DNA from: Candidatus Jorgensenbacteria bacterium | Lineage (GTDB): Bacteria > Patescibacteriota > Minisyncoccia > UBA6257 > GWB1-50-10 | Direction of reading: 5' to 3' | Length of the DNA stretch: 9,928 bases | Assembly (NCBI GenBank): GCA_016234345.1 | Contig: JACRFG010000058.1 | Location: 1 to 9,928 of the forward strand | Notes under the pieces: generated by a model | Databases searched by the model: none | Seen by the model: only the letters and a program-made list of their open reading frames with translations | What the model was told of the DNA's origin: nothing | In this document: one piece after another, positions 1-5,298 of the stretch | How positions within the stretch are numbered: position 1 is the stretch's first letter | Layout: each line of letters starts with the position of its first letter | Translations under genes and position numbers: made by a program

Positions 1-198
1 ACCCAAATCTCTTGATATCGTTACGTACCGGCTGGCTGCATGACCGCAACCGTTTGCGAGGCAATTCCTTCTTCAGTACGATTAGGGAAACGGACAATTC
101 GTTTAATGCGGCTCTCGGAAATACCGTAATAACGCATCTTATCAAAAACGTGATGCGTCCATGAATATTTATCGTCGTTCCGAGGAGATTTAAACAAG
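1..198 (-). pseudogene. Small RelE/BrnT- or DUF4258-like protein gene, interrupted by an in-frame TAA and cut by the window edge
   Basis: The frame reads a compact basic protein with blocks KYSWTHHVFDKMRYYGIS, RIKRIVRFPNRTEEGIA and TVAVMQPAGT. This resembles a small protein common in Patescibacteria that I associate with the DUF4258/RelE-like toxin fold; the family call is from memory. After PAGT comes TAA (21-23), yet the same frame continues RYQEIW to the window edge. Relatives as I remember them read close to PAGxKRYxEIWVMY here, so the stop appears to replace a lysine codon (AAA to TAA). This is either a nonsense mutation or a one-base sequence error. The start is uncertain: TTG at 196-198 lies one base after the PEBP stop, giving a coupled TAACTTG. 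The only upstream in-frame ATG (264-266) would overlap the PEBP gene by 68 bases, and the residues it adds look like an out-of-frame reading of that gene. It is probably co-transcribed with the PEBP gene. Confidence 0.55.
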
Positions 199-654
199 TT
201 ACGGACGTTGATAAAGACCAACAAGCAGTGTCTGATCAAGAATATGACCAGCCATAGCTTTTTCAAGTTCCGGCTTAGTAGCGCCTTCCGGCAAATTTAA
301 TATCACGTCTAACGCATAAAGCTTGAATTGATACCGATGAGGTCTATCACCGCGCGGCGGGCACGGACCGCTGTATTTACGGTGTTCGAAACTTGTCACA
401 CCCTGAACTGAATCTCCAGGAACCGTATCTTCGGATATATACTGTGTACGAGGATTGATATTCCACAACAACCAATGATCCCAATTACCGCCCGGCGCAT
501 CCGGATCATCAATGATTATAGTTAAGCTTTTAGTACCTTCTGGCACATTTCTTATTTCAAGTAACGGACTTACATCATCACCATCACAAGTATACTTTCG
601 AGGAATTATTTCATTCTGTTTAAAAGCAGAACTCTTCAAAATGAGATTGTTCAT
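199..654 (-). CDS. YbhB/YbcL-family PEBP (Raf-kinase-inhibitor-like) protein
   Basis: A 151-aa protein covering a complete phosphatidylethanolamine-binding-protein fold of the bacterial YbhB/YbcL type. Visible hallmarks are KYTCDGDD..SP near residues 20-30, DDPDAP at 49-54, HWLLWNI at 60-66, GPCPPRGDRPHRYQF at 96-110 and LYALD at 112-116. The C-terminal helix ends LVGLYQR, as is usual. DPDAP, GPCPP and the HRY motif form the anion-binding pocket of the family; its bacterial substrate is generally unknown. I start at ATG 652-654 because residues upstream of MNNLILKSSAF in the same frame (CYCTRTYNTDN...) do not look like a natural N-terminus. No convincing Shine-Dalgarno is seen. Just upstream, one base out of frame, lies a 39-codon ORF encoding a membrane anchor. 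Related Patescibacteria proteins often carry such an anchor and linker fused in front of this domain, so the gene may really be one frameshifted reading frame from 779. Confidence 0.9.
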   Translation of the reverse strand: MNNLILKSSAFKQNEIIPRKYTCDGDDVSPLLEIRNVPEGTKSLTIIIDDPDAPGGNWDHWLLWNINPRTQYISEDTVPGDSVQGVTSFEHRKYSGPCPPRGDRPHRYQFKLYALDVILNLPEGATKPELEKAMAGHILDQTLLVGLYQRP

Positions 655-659
655 AAAAA

Positions 660-779
660 TTAAGAAAACGTTGTCGGTATTGTAGGTTCTTGTACAGTAA
701 CATTCCAAGGCCTTTGTACCACAAAGTAACCAACAATAATTAGACCAATCACTATAAGACTGATCACGACTACCTTCAT
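660..779 (-). CDS. 39-aa single-span membrane ORF, probable N-terminal anchor of the PEBP protein (separate or frameshifted)
   Basis: ATG at 777-779 opens a 39-codon frame: MKVVVISLIVIGLIIVGYFV (one transmembrane helix, residues 3-20), then a polar Pro/Thr-rich linker (VQRPWNVTVQEPTIPTTFS) and TAA at 660-662. The stop is five bases from the PEBP ATG. The layout, a short basic start, one helix and a Thr/Pro linker directly before a PEBP domain, matches the N-terminus of membrane-anchored PEBP proteins in Patescibacteria. Adding one T to the run in ACGTTTTC would read TTFFLIFMNNLILK straight into the PEBP protein. The ORF is therefore either a translationally coupled microprotein or the first exon-like part of a gene broken by a one-base deletion or sequencing error. 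The ATG lies only 16 bases past the terminator hairpin of the upstream transpeptidase gene, and no Shine-Dalgarno is clear. Confidence 0.6.
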   Translation of the reverse strand: MKVVVISLIVIGLIIVGYFVVQRPWNVTVQEPTIPTTFS

Positions 780-795
780 CTCTTATAACTATAAA

Positions 796-824
796 GGCTC
801 CTCCGAGAATTTCAAGGAGGAGCC
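796..824 (-). terminator. Hairpin terminator after the L,D-transpeptidase gene
   Basis: GGCTCCTCC (796-804) and GGAGGAGCC (816-824) form a perfect 9-bp GC-rich stem around an 11-base loop, beginning one base beyond the transpeptidase stop codon. On the minus strand it is followed by TTTATAGTTAT, a poor T-tract, so termination may be partial. The next ORF begins 16 bases on, so read-through could feed the anchor/PEBP genes. Confidence 0.7.
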
Positions 825-825
825 G

Positions 826-1392
826 TTAATCATCAGTCACAATAAATTTGGCGCCGTCTTTGCCAACAATGACTTTAGGGAAAAAACCCAACATGTCTGG
901 AATTCGCATACCAACACAGCCCTTAGATATGGCTTGACCAATAGTTTCACCGCATGTCACCGAATGAATACTGTAACGATCTTCGCCTTCCGGTTTCAAA
1001 TAGCGTATTTTTATGATTTTTTGACCGGGAACCATTGAAGTGTAATAAAGGCTTAAAGATCGCATCACTTTGTAATTAACTCTTTTAAAACCATCGCCGC
1101 ACTCGGCAGTATCTACTATCATTCCCTGCTTCGGACCAGGATCAACATATCGGAACACCGGTTTCTCTCGCTTTACAGCAACATAACCCTCACCAAGTGG
1201 CGTAGAACGACTGGGTTTTCCGACACGAATCGGGTACACAGAAACCAAACTATCGTTCTCAAAGAATTCCAAGATACGACTCTTCAAATGTATAAGGATA
1301 AGCTGGTTAACAGTATCTGTTTGTCCTTCGGCGATAGCCCCTGAAGAAAAAACAATCATATAAACACCTAAAAGCAAACCAAAACGGCGCAT
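826..1392 (-). CDS. Secreted L,D-transpeptidase (YkuD domain)
   Basis: A 188-aa exported protein. Residues 1-22 form a signal peptide (MRR, hydrophobic core, cleavage probably after AIA). The YkuD fold starts with the strand QLILIHLKSRILEFFEND and the YPIRVGKPSRSTPLGEG substrate-loop motif (53-69). The catalytic block is H143 (SIHSV) followed by SKGCVGMR, with nucleophile C159. This fits the family pattern HxxT/S...S(H/K)GC(V/I)(R/G)M, although the usual His before GC is Lys here. Enzymes of this family cut the D-Ala of a donor tetrapeptide stem and form 3-3 peptidoglycan cross-links or attach proteins to the wall, outside the cytoplasmic membrane. An insertion with two cysteines (C98 and C147) could form a disulfide. 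The gene is divergent from dnaX and ends in its own hairpin. The start at ATG 1390-1392 places the signal peptide correctly, although there is no clear Shine-Dalgarno. Confidence 0.9.
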   Translation of the reverse strand: MRRFGLLLGVYMIVFSSGAIAEGQTDTVNQLILIHLKSRILEFFENDSLVSVYPIRVGKPSRSTPLGEGYVAVKREKPVFRYVDPGPKQGMIVDTAECGDGFKRVNYKVMRSLSLYYTSMVPGQKIIKIRYLKPEGEDRYSIHSVTCGETIGQAISKGCVGMRIPDMLGFFPKVIVGKDGAKFIVTDD

Positions 1393-1406
1393 AGGAATAC
1401 AATCGC

Positions 1407-1440
1407 TTTCAATTTGGTAATGAGTACTTATAATAGTATA
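1407..1440. promoter_or_regulatory. AT-rich divergent promoter region between the transpeptidase gene and dnaX
   Basis: On the plus strand TATAAT (1429-1434) is a perfect -10 box, with a weak -35 TTTCAA (1407-1412) 16 bases upstream. This would start the dnaX transcript about 18 bases before its ATG. On the minus strand TATTAT (1435-1430) and TATACT (1440-1435) are near-consensus -10 boxes for the transpeptidase gene, with only a weak -35 (CTGAAT, 1457-1452). The opposed -10 elements overlap, so the two polymerases would compete. Confidence 0.5.
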
Positions 1441-1458
1441 GTATATTTTTTATTCAGT

Positions 1459-2568
1459 ATGCCATTAGCTATATATAGAAAATACCGACCGACAACATTT
1501 GACGATGTCATTGGCCAAGATTTAATCGTCCACATACTCCAAGAAGCCGCTAAACGCGGATCGCTGGCTCATGCCTATCTTTTCGCGGGTCCCCGCGGCA
1601 CCGGTAAAACTACTAGCGCTCGATTGATTGCTAAAGTGGCTAATTGTAAAACCCGTTCGACTGATCCAAAATTCCGAACGTCCGGCGAACCCTGTAACCA
1701 ATGCGATGAATGCCGAGCCATTGACGATGGAAGAAGTTTGGATGTAATAGAAATTGACGCTGCTTCTAACCGCGGCATTGATGAAATCAGAAATCTCAAA
1801 GAAAGTGTACGTCTCTCCCCCACCACGGCAACTCACAAAGTTTTCATTATTGATGAAGCTCACATGCTCACCAAAGAAGCATTTAATGCACTTTTAAAAA
1901 CCCTTGAGGAGCCGCCATCACACGCCATTTTCATACTTGCTACCACCGAAATAGAAAAAATACCGGTCACAATAAGTTCTCGGACACAACAGTTTTACTT
2001 CAAACGTGTTTCTTTGCACTCAATTGTTGAAAAACTCAACCATATCATAAAAACAGAAAGCCTTCTTGTCTCACACGAAGCGCTCGATCTCATAGCCGCC
2101 TCAGCCGAAGGAAGTTTTAGAGATGCCGAATCTTTACTTGATCAACTAATTTCTTTCAGCGGCAAAAATATAACTCTCCACGACGTTGAAAGCATGGTCG
2201 GCAAAGTCGGTTTTGAAAAATTGTCTAAATTTGTTGGTTTTATCCTTGAATCAAAACTAGAAGAAACCATTGAATCGCTCTCTTCAATCGCCGAAGGGGG
2301 CTACAACTTGGTTCAATTTACGAAAGACGTATTGCAATACCTGCGCCGTGTTGCTGTATTAAAATTCAACCCCAAAATGAGTAAATTGTTTGAAAACGAG
2401 CTCGTGGCTGACCACCTAAAACAGCTTATAGCCCATTCGACACATTTCACCGATCATCACCTAAAACTAATCAAACAGCTTATAAACGCCTACAGCCAGA
2501 TGCGTTACAGCCAATTTCCCATCATTCCTCTCGAAGTAGCGCTCATCGAAAACCTGAAAAAACAATAA
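1459..2568 (+). CDS. dnaX: DNA polymerase III clamp-loader subunit, short gamma-like DnaX
   Basis: A 370-aa AAA+ ATPase of the clamp loader, which opens the beta clamp and loads it on primed DNA in the cytoplasm. Signs are the N-terminus MPLAIYRKYRPTTFDDVIGQ, Walker A GPRGTGKT (44-51), zinc-module cysteines C63, C79, C82 and C85, Walker B VFIIDEAH (128-135), KTLEEPP, sensor-1 ATTE (161-164), and the sensor-2 helix GSFRDAESLLDQ with R221. The SRC motif reads SRT (174-176), a conservative change at the trans-acting arginine-finger loop. The protein ends soon after the collar domain III, so the DnaB- and polymerase-binding domains IV-V of tau are missing. No A-run that would suggest programmed frameshifting is obvious. 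I start at ATG 1459, not the in-frame ATG at 1414, because the extra residues overlap the -10 box and match no DnaX N-terminus. Confidence 0.96.
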   Translation: MPLAIYRKYRPTTFDDVIGQDLIVHILQEAAKRGSLAHAYLFAGPRGTGKTTSARLIAKVANCKTRSTDPKFRTSGEPCNQCDECRAIDDGRSLDVIEIDAASNRGIDEIRNLKESVRLSPTTATHKVFIIDEAHMLTKEAFNALLKTLEEPPSHAIFILATTEIEKIPVTISSRTQQFYFKRVSLHSIVEKLNHIIKTESLLVSHEALDLIAASAEGSFRDAESLLDQLISFSGKNITLHDVESMVGKVGFEKLSKFVGFILESKLEETIESLSSIAEGGYNLVQFTKDVLQYLRRVAVLKFNPKMSKLFENELVADHLKQLIAHSTHFTDHHLKLIKQLINAYSQMRYSQFPIIPLEVALIENLKKQ

Positions 2569-2591
2569 GAGCTCCGAAAATTTCGGAGCTC
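2569..2591. terminator. Bidirectional terminator between convergent dnaX and ABC exporter genes
   Basis: GAGCTCCG (2569-2576) and CGGAGCTC (2584-2591) form a perfect 8-bp stem around AAAATTT, starting directly after the dnaX TAA. Plus-strand output is TCTTAAATTC. Minus-strand output runs into TTATTGTTTTTTC, a better T-tract, so it probably serves both genes. Confidence 0.8.
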
Positions 2592-2599
2592 TCTTAAAT

Positions 2600-4387
2600 T
2601 CAAATAGCTACAACTTGATTCTTGATAAGCCGCTGGTACACATTACATGAACCAACCAAATCATCATGGCTGCCTTCTCCCACAATTCGTCCGCCATCCA
2701 ACACAAAAATCCTGTCGACGTTTCGAACCGTAGAAAGACGATGAGCGATAATAATGGTCGTTCTGCCTTCCGAAGCTCGTTCAATTGATTCACGAATCAT
2801 CATCTCATTTTCCGCATCAAGATTAGAAGTTGCTTCATCGAAAATTAGTATCTGAGGTTCTTTGATAAGCGCTCTCGCGATAGCCAAACGTTGACGTTCC
2901 CCGCCTGATAATTTCACGCCGCGTTCACCGATCATGGTATCGAAACCAAGTTCAAGTGAATCAATAAATCCGGAGAGGCGGGCTGCCCGCGCAACCCCCA
3001 AAAGCGTCTCGTCGTCAACTTCTTTACCTCGGCCATTCAAGCCAAACGTAACGTTATAACGAATTGAATCGTCAAAAAGCTGGATGTCTTGTTCAACAAA
3101 ACCGATTGCACTCCGATAGCTTTCGAGATCGACTTCTTTCAAATTATGCCCATCAATATAGATAGAACCGCGGTCAGGATCAAAAGCTCTGAGGAGCAAC
3201 GCAACAATAGTTGACTTACCGGCTCCGGAATGCCCGACCAATGCGATTTTCTCGCCGGCCCGAACAGTAAAATTCATATCTTGGATTGCGTGTCCTTTTA
3301 CATTTTTTACCGTTTCCGCTTCACCTTCATTTATCCAGGATCTATTGGGATAATTAAATGAAACGCCATCGAATACGATCTCACCTCGACAATTATCCAA
3401 ACATACCGGTTGATCTACTTCACACACATCCGGAGGCGTATCGATGAGCACAAGATAATTCTTAATTGCTACCGAAAGCTCCATTAAGGTTCGATGTAAC
3501 CGACCAAACATCACTAATCGACCAAGAAGCGCCGATGACCATCCGATAAACGTTACAAGACTACCGGTAGTCCAACTACCGGTCTTGATAAGTTCTACGC
3601 CAACAAGCATAACAGTAAGCGATGTAATTCCGATAATAACGTTGCGAATGTATACGTACCGAGAAAATCTCGTCCACAACTGCTTTCCAAAATTATCCCT
3701 AATCTCCACCACCATGTCATACTCTGCTTTGGTACGCTCCTCCTGAGCATTGATCTGGATCAACTCCAAATTTCTAAGTATTTCCGTGTGCTGCTTGCCG
3801 ATTTGATGACCCATTTTCTCTAAACGAGCCATGTCGTCTTTAAACTTTAGATTCACATAAACAGTGAAGCCAATGTACAAAAGAAGACACGAGATGACTA
3901 TGCTGCCAAGAACTAAATTTAGATAAAGAAGAGCAAACACGGTCAGCAACCCCTCAACGATTAAAGGAATTACTTCATACACTACGGTTTGGCCGAATCT
4001 TCGAAGCGAAGCTTCGCCTTTACCGACTACGCTTTGGGTTATGCCTGAATTTTGGTTCAAGTGCTGGCCAATAGAAAAATTCAGAAGCTTCCCTAAAGTC
4101 AAACTGGCTACATACCGCGGCACATCAAAATCGATATGCTTGGTCTCTACCAAGTCACGCAAATATCCAACAATGATGTTCTGAAGAAAATAAAGACAGA
4201 ACGAAAGAAAGGCTAGTTGTTTGAACAGCGTAAAATCTTTGAGGATGATCGCATCGATAATCTTACCGAAAACATACGGTACAAAAAGAGATAGGATCTG
4301 AAGAACGACGAGGAAACTGAAAAGAGCTATCACTGCTTTCCGAAACGGTCGGTAAATTTCGATGATTCTCTTTATTAATTGTCTCAC
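2600..4387 (-). CDS. ABC exporter half-transporter (fused membrane and ATPase domains, MsbA/LmrA type)
   Basis: A 595-aa protein with an N-terminal type-I exporter membrane domain (six predicted helices, about residues 17-290) and a C-terminal nucleotide-binding domain (about 337-590). The ATPase shows A-loop Y346 (VSFNYPN), Walker A GHSGAGKST (385-393), Q-loop Q433 (VEQDIQLF), signature LSGGERQRLAIARAL (493-507), Walker B ILIFDEATSNLD (513-524) and H-loop H549 (AHRLSTV). All catalytic residues are present, so it should work as a homodimer exporting a lipid, peptide or drug-like substrate; the substrate cannot be read from sequence. About 15-18 extra residues (SWINEGEAETVKNVKGHA) sit between the A-loop and Walker A. 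The start codon is GTG (4385-4387), supported by AAGGA 7 bases upstream. It is a single-gene unit, converging with dnaX and lying downstream of the terminator of the structured RNA. Confidence 0.94.
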   Translation of the reverse strand: MRQLIKRIIEIYRPFRKAVIALFSFLVVLQILSLFVPYVFGKIIDAIILKDFTLFKQLAFLSFCLYFLQNIIVGYLRDLVETKHIDFDVPRYVASLTLGKLLNFSIGQHLNQNSGITQSVVGKGEASLRRFGQTVVYEVIPLIVEGLLTVFALLYLNLVLGSIVISCLLLYIGFTVYVNLKFKDDMARLEKMGHQIGKQHTEILRNLELIQINAQEERTKAEYDMVVEIRDNFGKQLWTRFSRYVYIRNVIIGITSLTVMLVGVELIKTGSWTTGSLVTFIGWSSALLGRLVMFGRLHRTLMELSVAIKNYLVLIDTPPDVCEVDQPVCLDNCRGEIVFDGVSFNYPNRSWINEGEAETVKNVKGHAIQDMNFTVRAGEKIALVGHSGAGKSTIVALLLRAFDPDRGSIYIDGHNLKEVDLESYRSAIGFVEQDIQLFDDSIRYNVTFGLNGRGKEVDDETLLGVARAARLSGFIDSLELGFDTMIGERGVKLSGGERQRLAIARALIKEPQILIFDEATSNLDAENEMMIRESIERASEGRTTIIIAHRLSTVRNVDRIFVLDGGRIVGEGSHDDLVGSCNVYQRLIKNQVVAI

Positions 4388-4394
4388 TTTCTTT

Positions 4395-4399
4395 TCCTT
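4395..4399 (-). promoter_or_regulatory. Shine-Dalgarno of the ABC exporter gene
   Basis: AAGGA on the minus strand, 7 bases before GTG 4387-4385. It is the clearest ribosome binding site in the window, and it decides in favour of the GTG start. Confidence 0.7.
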
Positions 4400-4429
4400 G
4401 TATATTAATGATGAAAATTAGCTATCTAC

Positions 4430-4458
4430 ATAAAAACATATCAGATAACCTATGTCAA
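4430..4458 (-). promoter_or_regulatory. Candidate promoter of the ABC exporter gene
   Basis: Consensus -35 TTGACA (4458-4453), a 17-base spacer and TTTTAT (4435-4430, 4 of 6 to TATAAT) lie on the minus strand between the RNA terminator and the GTG start. This lets the exporter be transcribed apart from the upstream RNA. Confidence 0.45.
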
Positions 4459-4472
4459 GTAGGTCAGATAAT

Positions 4473-4500
4473 AAAAATGGCGGCTCCGATTGGAACCGCC
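4473..4500 (-). terminator. Intrinsic terminator of the structured RNA
   Basis: On the minus strand GGCGGTTCC - AATC - GGAGCCGCC (4500-4479) forms a 9-bp stem with one G-U pair and a 4-base loop, followed directly by ATTTTTAT. It is orientation-specific: the plus-strand side has no T-tract. Confidence 0.82.
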
Positions 4501-4775
4501 TGATCACTAAAATGCACAGCGAGTATTTGGTTTAGCCTTATCAGTGTAACGGTCGTTCAAGCCCCGGATCAATAACGAACGCACTAACGTCCACTGACTG
4601 ATTCCGCGCGTCCTTCCAAAGACGGCGTACTTGGGATGAAGATTCCTGAGAGGAATTTTCCAAACTTCTCCCGCGACCCCTTATCTTAAATAAGGTTTAG
4701 GCTTTTCCTTGTAGCGCGCTTGTATCCGGAATCAAACGTTTGTTTTCTTCCATAACTCGGCTGTGCAAGGGACTG
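4479..4775 (-). ncRNA. Putative stand-alone structured RNA of about 300 nt, family not recognised
   Basis: No credible CDS lies in this stretch, but it carries a complete RNA-gene layout. A near-consensus promoter predicts a 5' end near 4775, and an intrinsic terminator ends it at 4479-4473. The ends are closed by a 12-bp helix with one bulged C: UGCACAGC-C-GAGU (4767-4755) with ACUCGCUGUGCA (4524-4513). Inside are UGAUUCCG (4734-4727) with CGGAAUCA (4606-4599), extendable by CGCG pairing; a hairpin CCUUAU-UUAAG-AUAAGG (4695-4679); a two-part hairpin GGGAGAAG...CUUC-A-UCCC (4672-4633) with apical AUUCC-UCUCA-GGAAU; CGUCUU-UGGA-AGGACG (4624-4609); and UCAGUGGACG (4597-4588) with CGUUACACUGA (4551-4541). 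AGCCU (4703-4699) could pair with AGGCU (4538-4534), crossing the second helix as a pseudoknot. The pairings are by eye, without covariation. A long 5' leader of the ABC gene is less likely, because that gene has its own promoter after the terminator. Confidence 0.65.
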
Positions 4776-4781
4776 GGTGCT

Positions 4782-4809
4782 AGAATATATGATTCAATAA
4801 TCGTGTCAA
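4782..4809 (-). promoter_or_regulatory. Strong sigma70-type promoter of the structured RNA
   Basis: Minus-strand TTGACA (4809-4804), a 16-base spacer and TATTCT (4787-4782, 4 of 6 to TATAAT). It is the best -35/-10 pair in the window, and it points into sequence without an ORF, the main reason to infer an RNA gene. Confidence 0.7.
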
Positions 4810-4817
4810 ATTAAGAC

Positions 4818-4826
4818 TTATCCACA
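4818..4826 (+). promoter_or_regulatory. Perfect DnaA-box consensus TTATCCACA
   Basis: TTATCCACA matches the consensus DnaA site exactly and ends 8 bases from the upstream edge of the -35 box of the structured-RNA promoter, in non-coding DNA. It is a single site without a cluster or neighbouring dnaA/dnaN, so an origin is not supported. Control of the adjacent promoter by DnaA is possible but is inference. Confidence 0.3.
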
Positions 4827-4906
4827 ACTGACTACCCAACATAGGTAGATTGATGTAACCTCAGAAAAGCTCATAAATACTGATAATCACGAAGCGAACA
4901 GATAAA

Positions 4907-5269
4907 ATGCCTGTATTTATCTACGATACCGACGCGTTTGAAAAATTAGTTGCCGTAGAGGGCAAACAGTACCAAGAAAGACAAAACGACCATGATGCCT
5001 ACTCATTTAATGCTTTCAAAGAAAAATGGCGAAAATTGAACGATCTAAACAAAAGCTTTACTGAACTTCAAGAATTTTGTATCGAGATCGATAATAATTC
5101 TTCTATCTACGGCTTCGGTGGCTGGCACCGATACCTTGTTTTAAATACCGGAGAAATCATATTCGTAAAAGCATCATGCGGTGGCGGAACCTTCCATCAA
5201 GGACAACATACTGAATTAGCCAAAAAGATTGGATTTAGAATCTGGTCTACACCAAAAAAGCATACCTAA
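4907..5269 (+). CDS. Hypothetical protein, 120 aa, family not recognised
   Basis: A small soluble protein without signal peptide or membrane segment. The N-terminal half is charged and probably helical (FEKLVAVEGKQYQERQNDHD, FKEKWRKLNDLNKSFTELQEF). The C-terminal half looks like beta strands with glycine-rich turns: SIYGFGGWHRYLVLNTGEIIFVKASCGGGTFHQGQH. The cluster C-GGG-TFHQGQH (one Cys, two His) and the earlier GWH might bind a ligand or metal, but I know no family with this signature and assign no function. The gene is transcribed alone: it diverges from the structured RNA, and a strong hairpin follows its stop immediately. No good Shine-Dalgarno is seen before ATG 4907; a weak -35 TTGATG (4850-4855) lies upstream. 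A precise fit between a terminator and divergent non-coding DNA supports a real gene. Confidence 0.75.
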   Translation: MPVFIYDTDAFEKLVAVEGKQYQERQNDHDAYSFNAFKEKWRKLNDLNKSFTELQEFCIEIDNNSSIYGFGGWHRYLVLNTGEIIFVKASCGGGTFHQGQHTELAKKIGFRIWSTPKKHT

Positions 5270-5294
5270 AAGACCGCGAGAACTCGCGGTCTTT
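5269..5294. terminator. Bidirectional terminator between the 120-aa gene and the S41 peptidase gene
   Basis: A 26-base perfect inverted repeat: AAAGACCGCGA (5269-5279) pairs with TCGCGGTCTTT (5284-5294) around a GAAC loop. T-rich tracts leave both sides, TCTTTATATTT on plus and TCTTTTAGG on minus. It serves two convergent genes and lies within 5 bases of both stop codons. Confidence 0.88.
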
Positions 5295-5298
5295 ATAT

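Noticed and set aside
1522..1863. Minus-strand open frames inside dnaX (also 1575-1826)
   Set aside because: They lie antisense to strongly conserved DnaX motifs, and their translations show no protein-like features.
2600..2602. TGA read as glycine (code 25 of some Patescibacteria)
   Set aside because: TGA occurs only as the apparent end of the ABC gene, next to a terminator; a TAA two codons later makes this site uninformative, but no gene contains an internal TGA.
4473..4775. RNase P RNA, tmRNA or SRP RNA as the identity of the structured RNA
   Set aside because: The helix order vaguely recalls RNase P, but the highly conserved core blocks are missing. The ends do not form a tRNA-like domain with CCA, and no SRP tetraloop/internal-loop pattern is present.
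4388..4775. Riboswitch or attenuator leader of the ABC exporter gene
   Set aside because: The terminator is followed by a consensus -35 and a plausible -10 before the exporter start, and the RNA ends close on themselves. No alternative antiterminator pairing was found by eye, though it is not excluded.
4801..4906. Replication origin suggested by the DnaA box
   Set aside because: There is only one perfect box here, with no cluster, no AT-rich 13-mers in array and no dnaA, dnaN or rpmH nearby.
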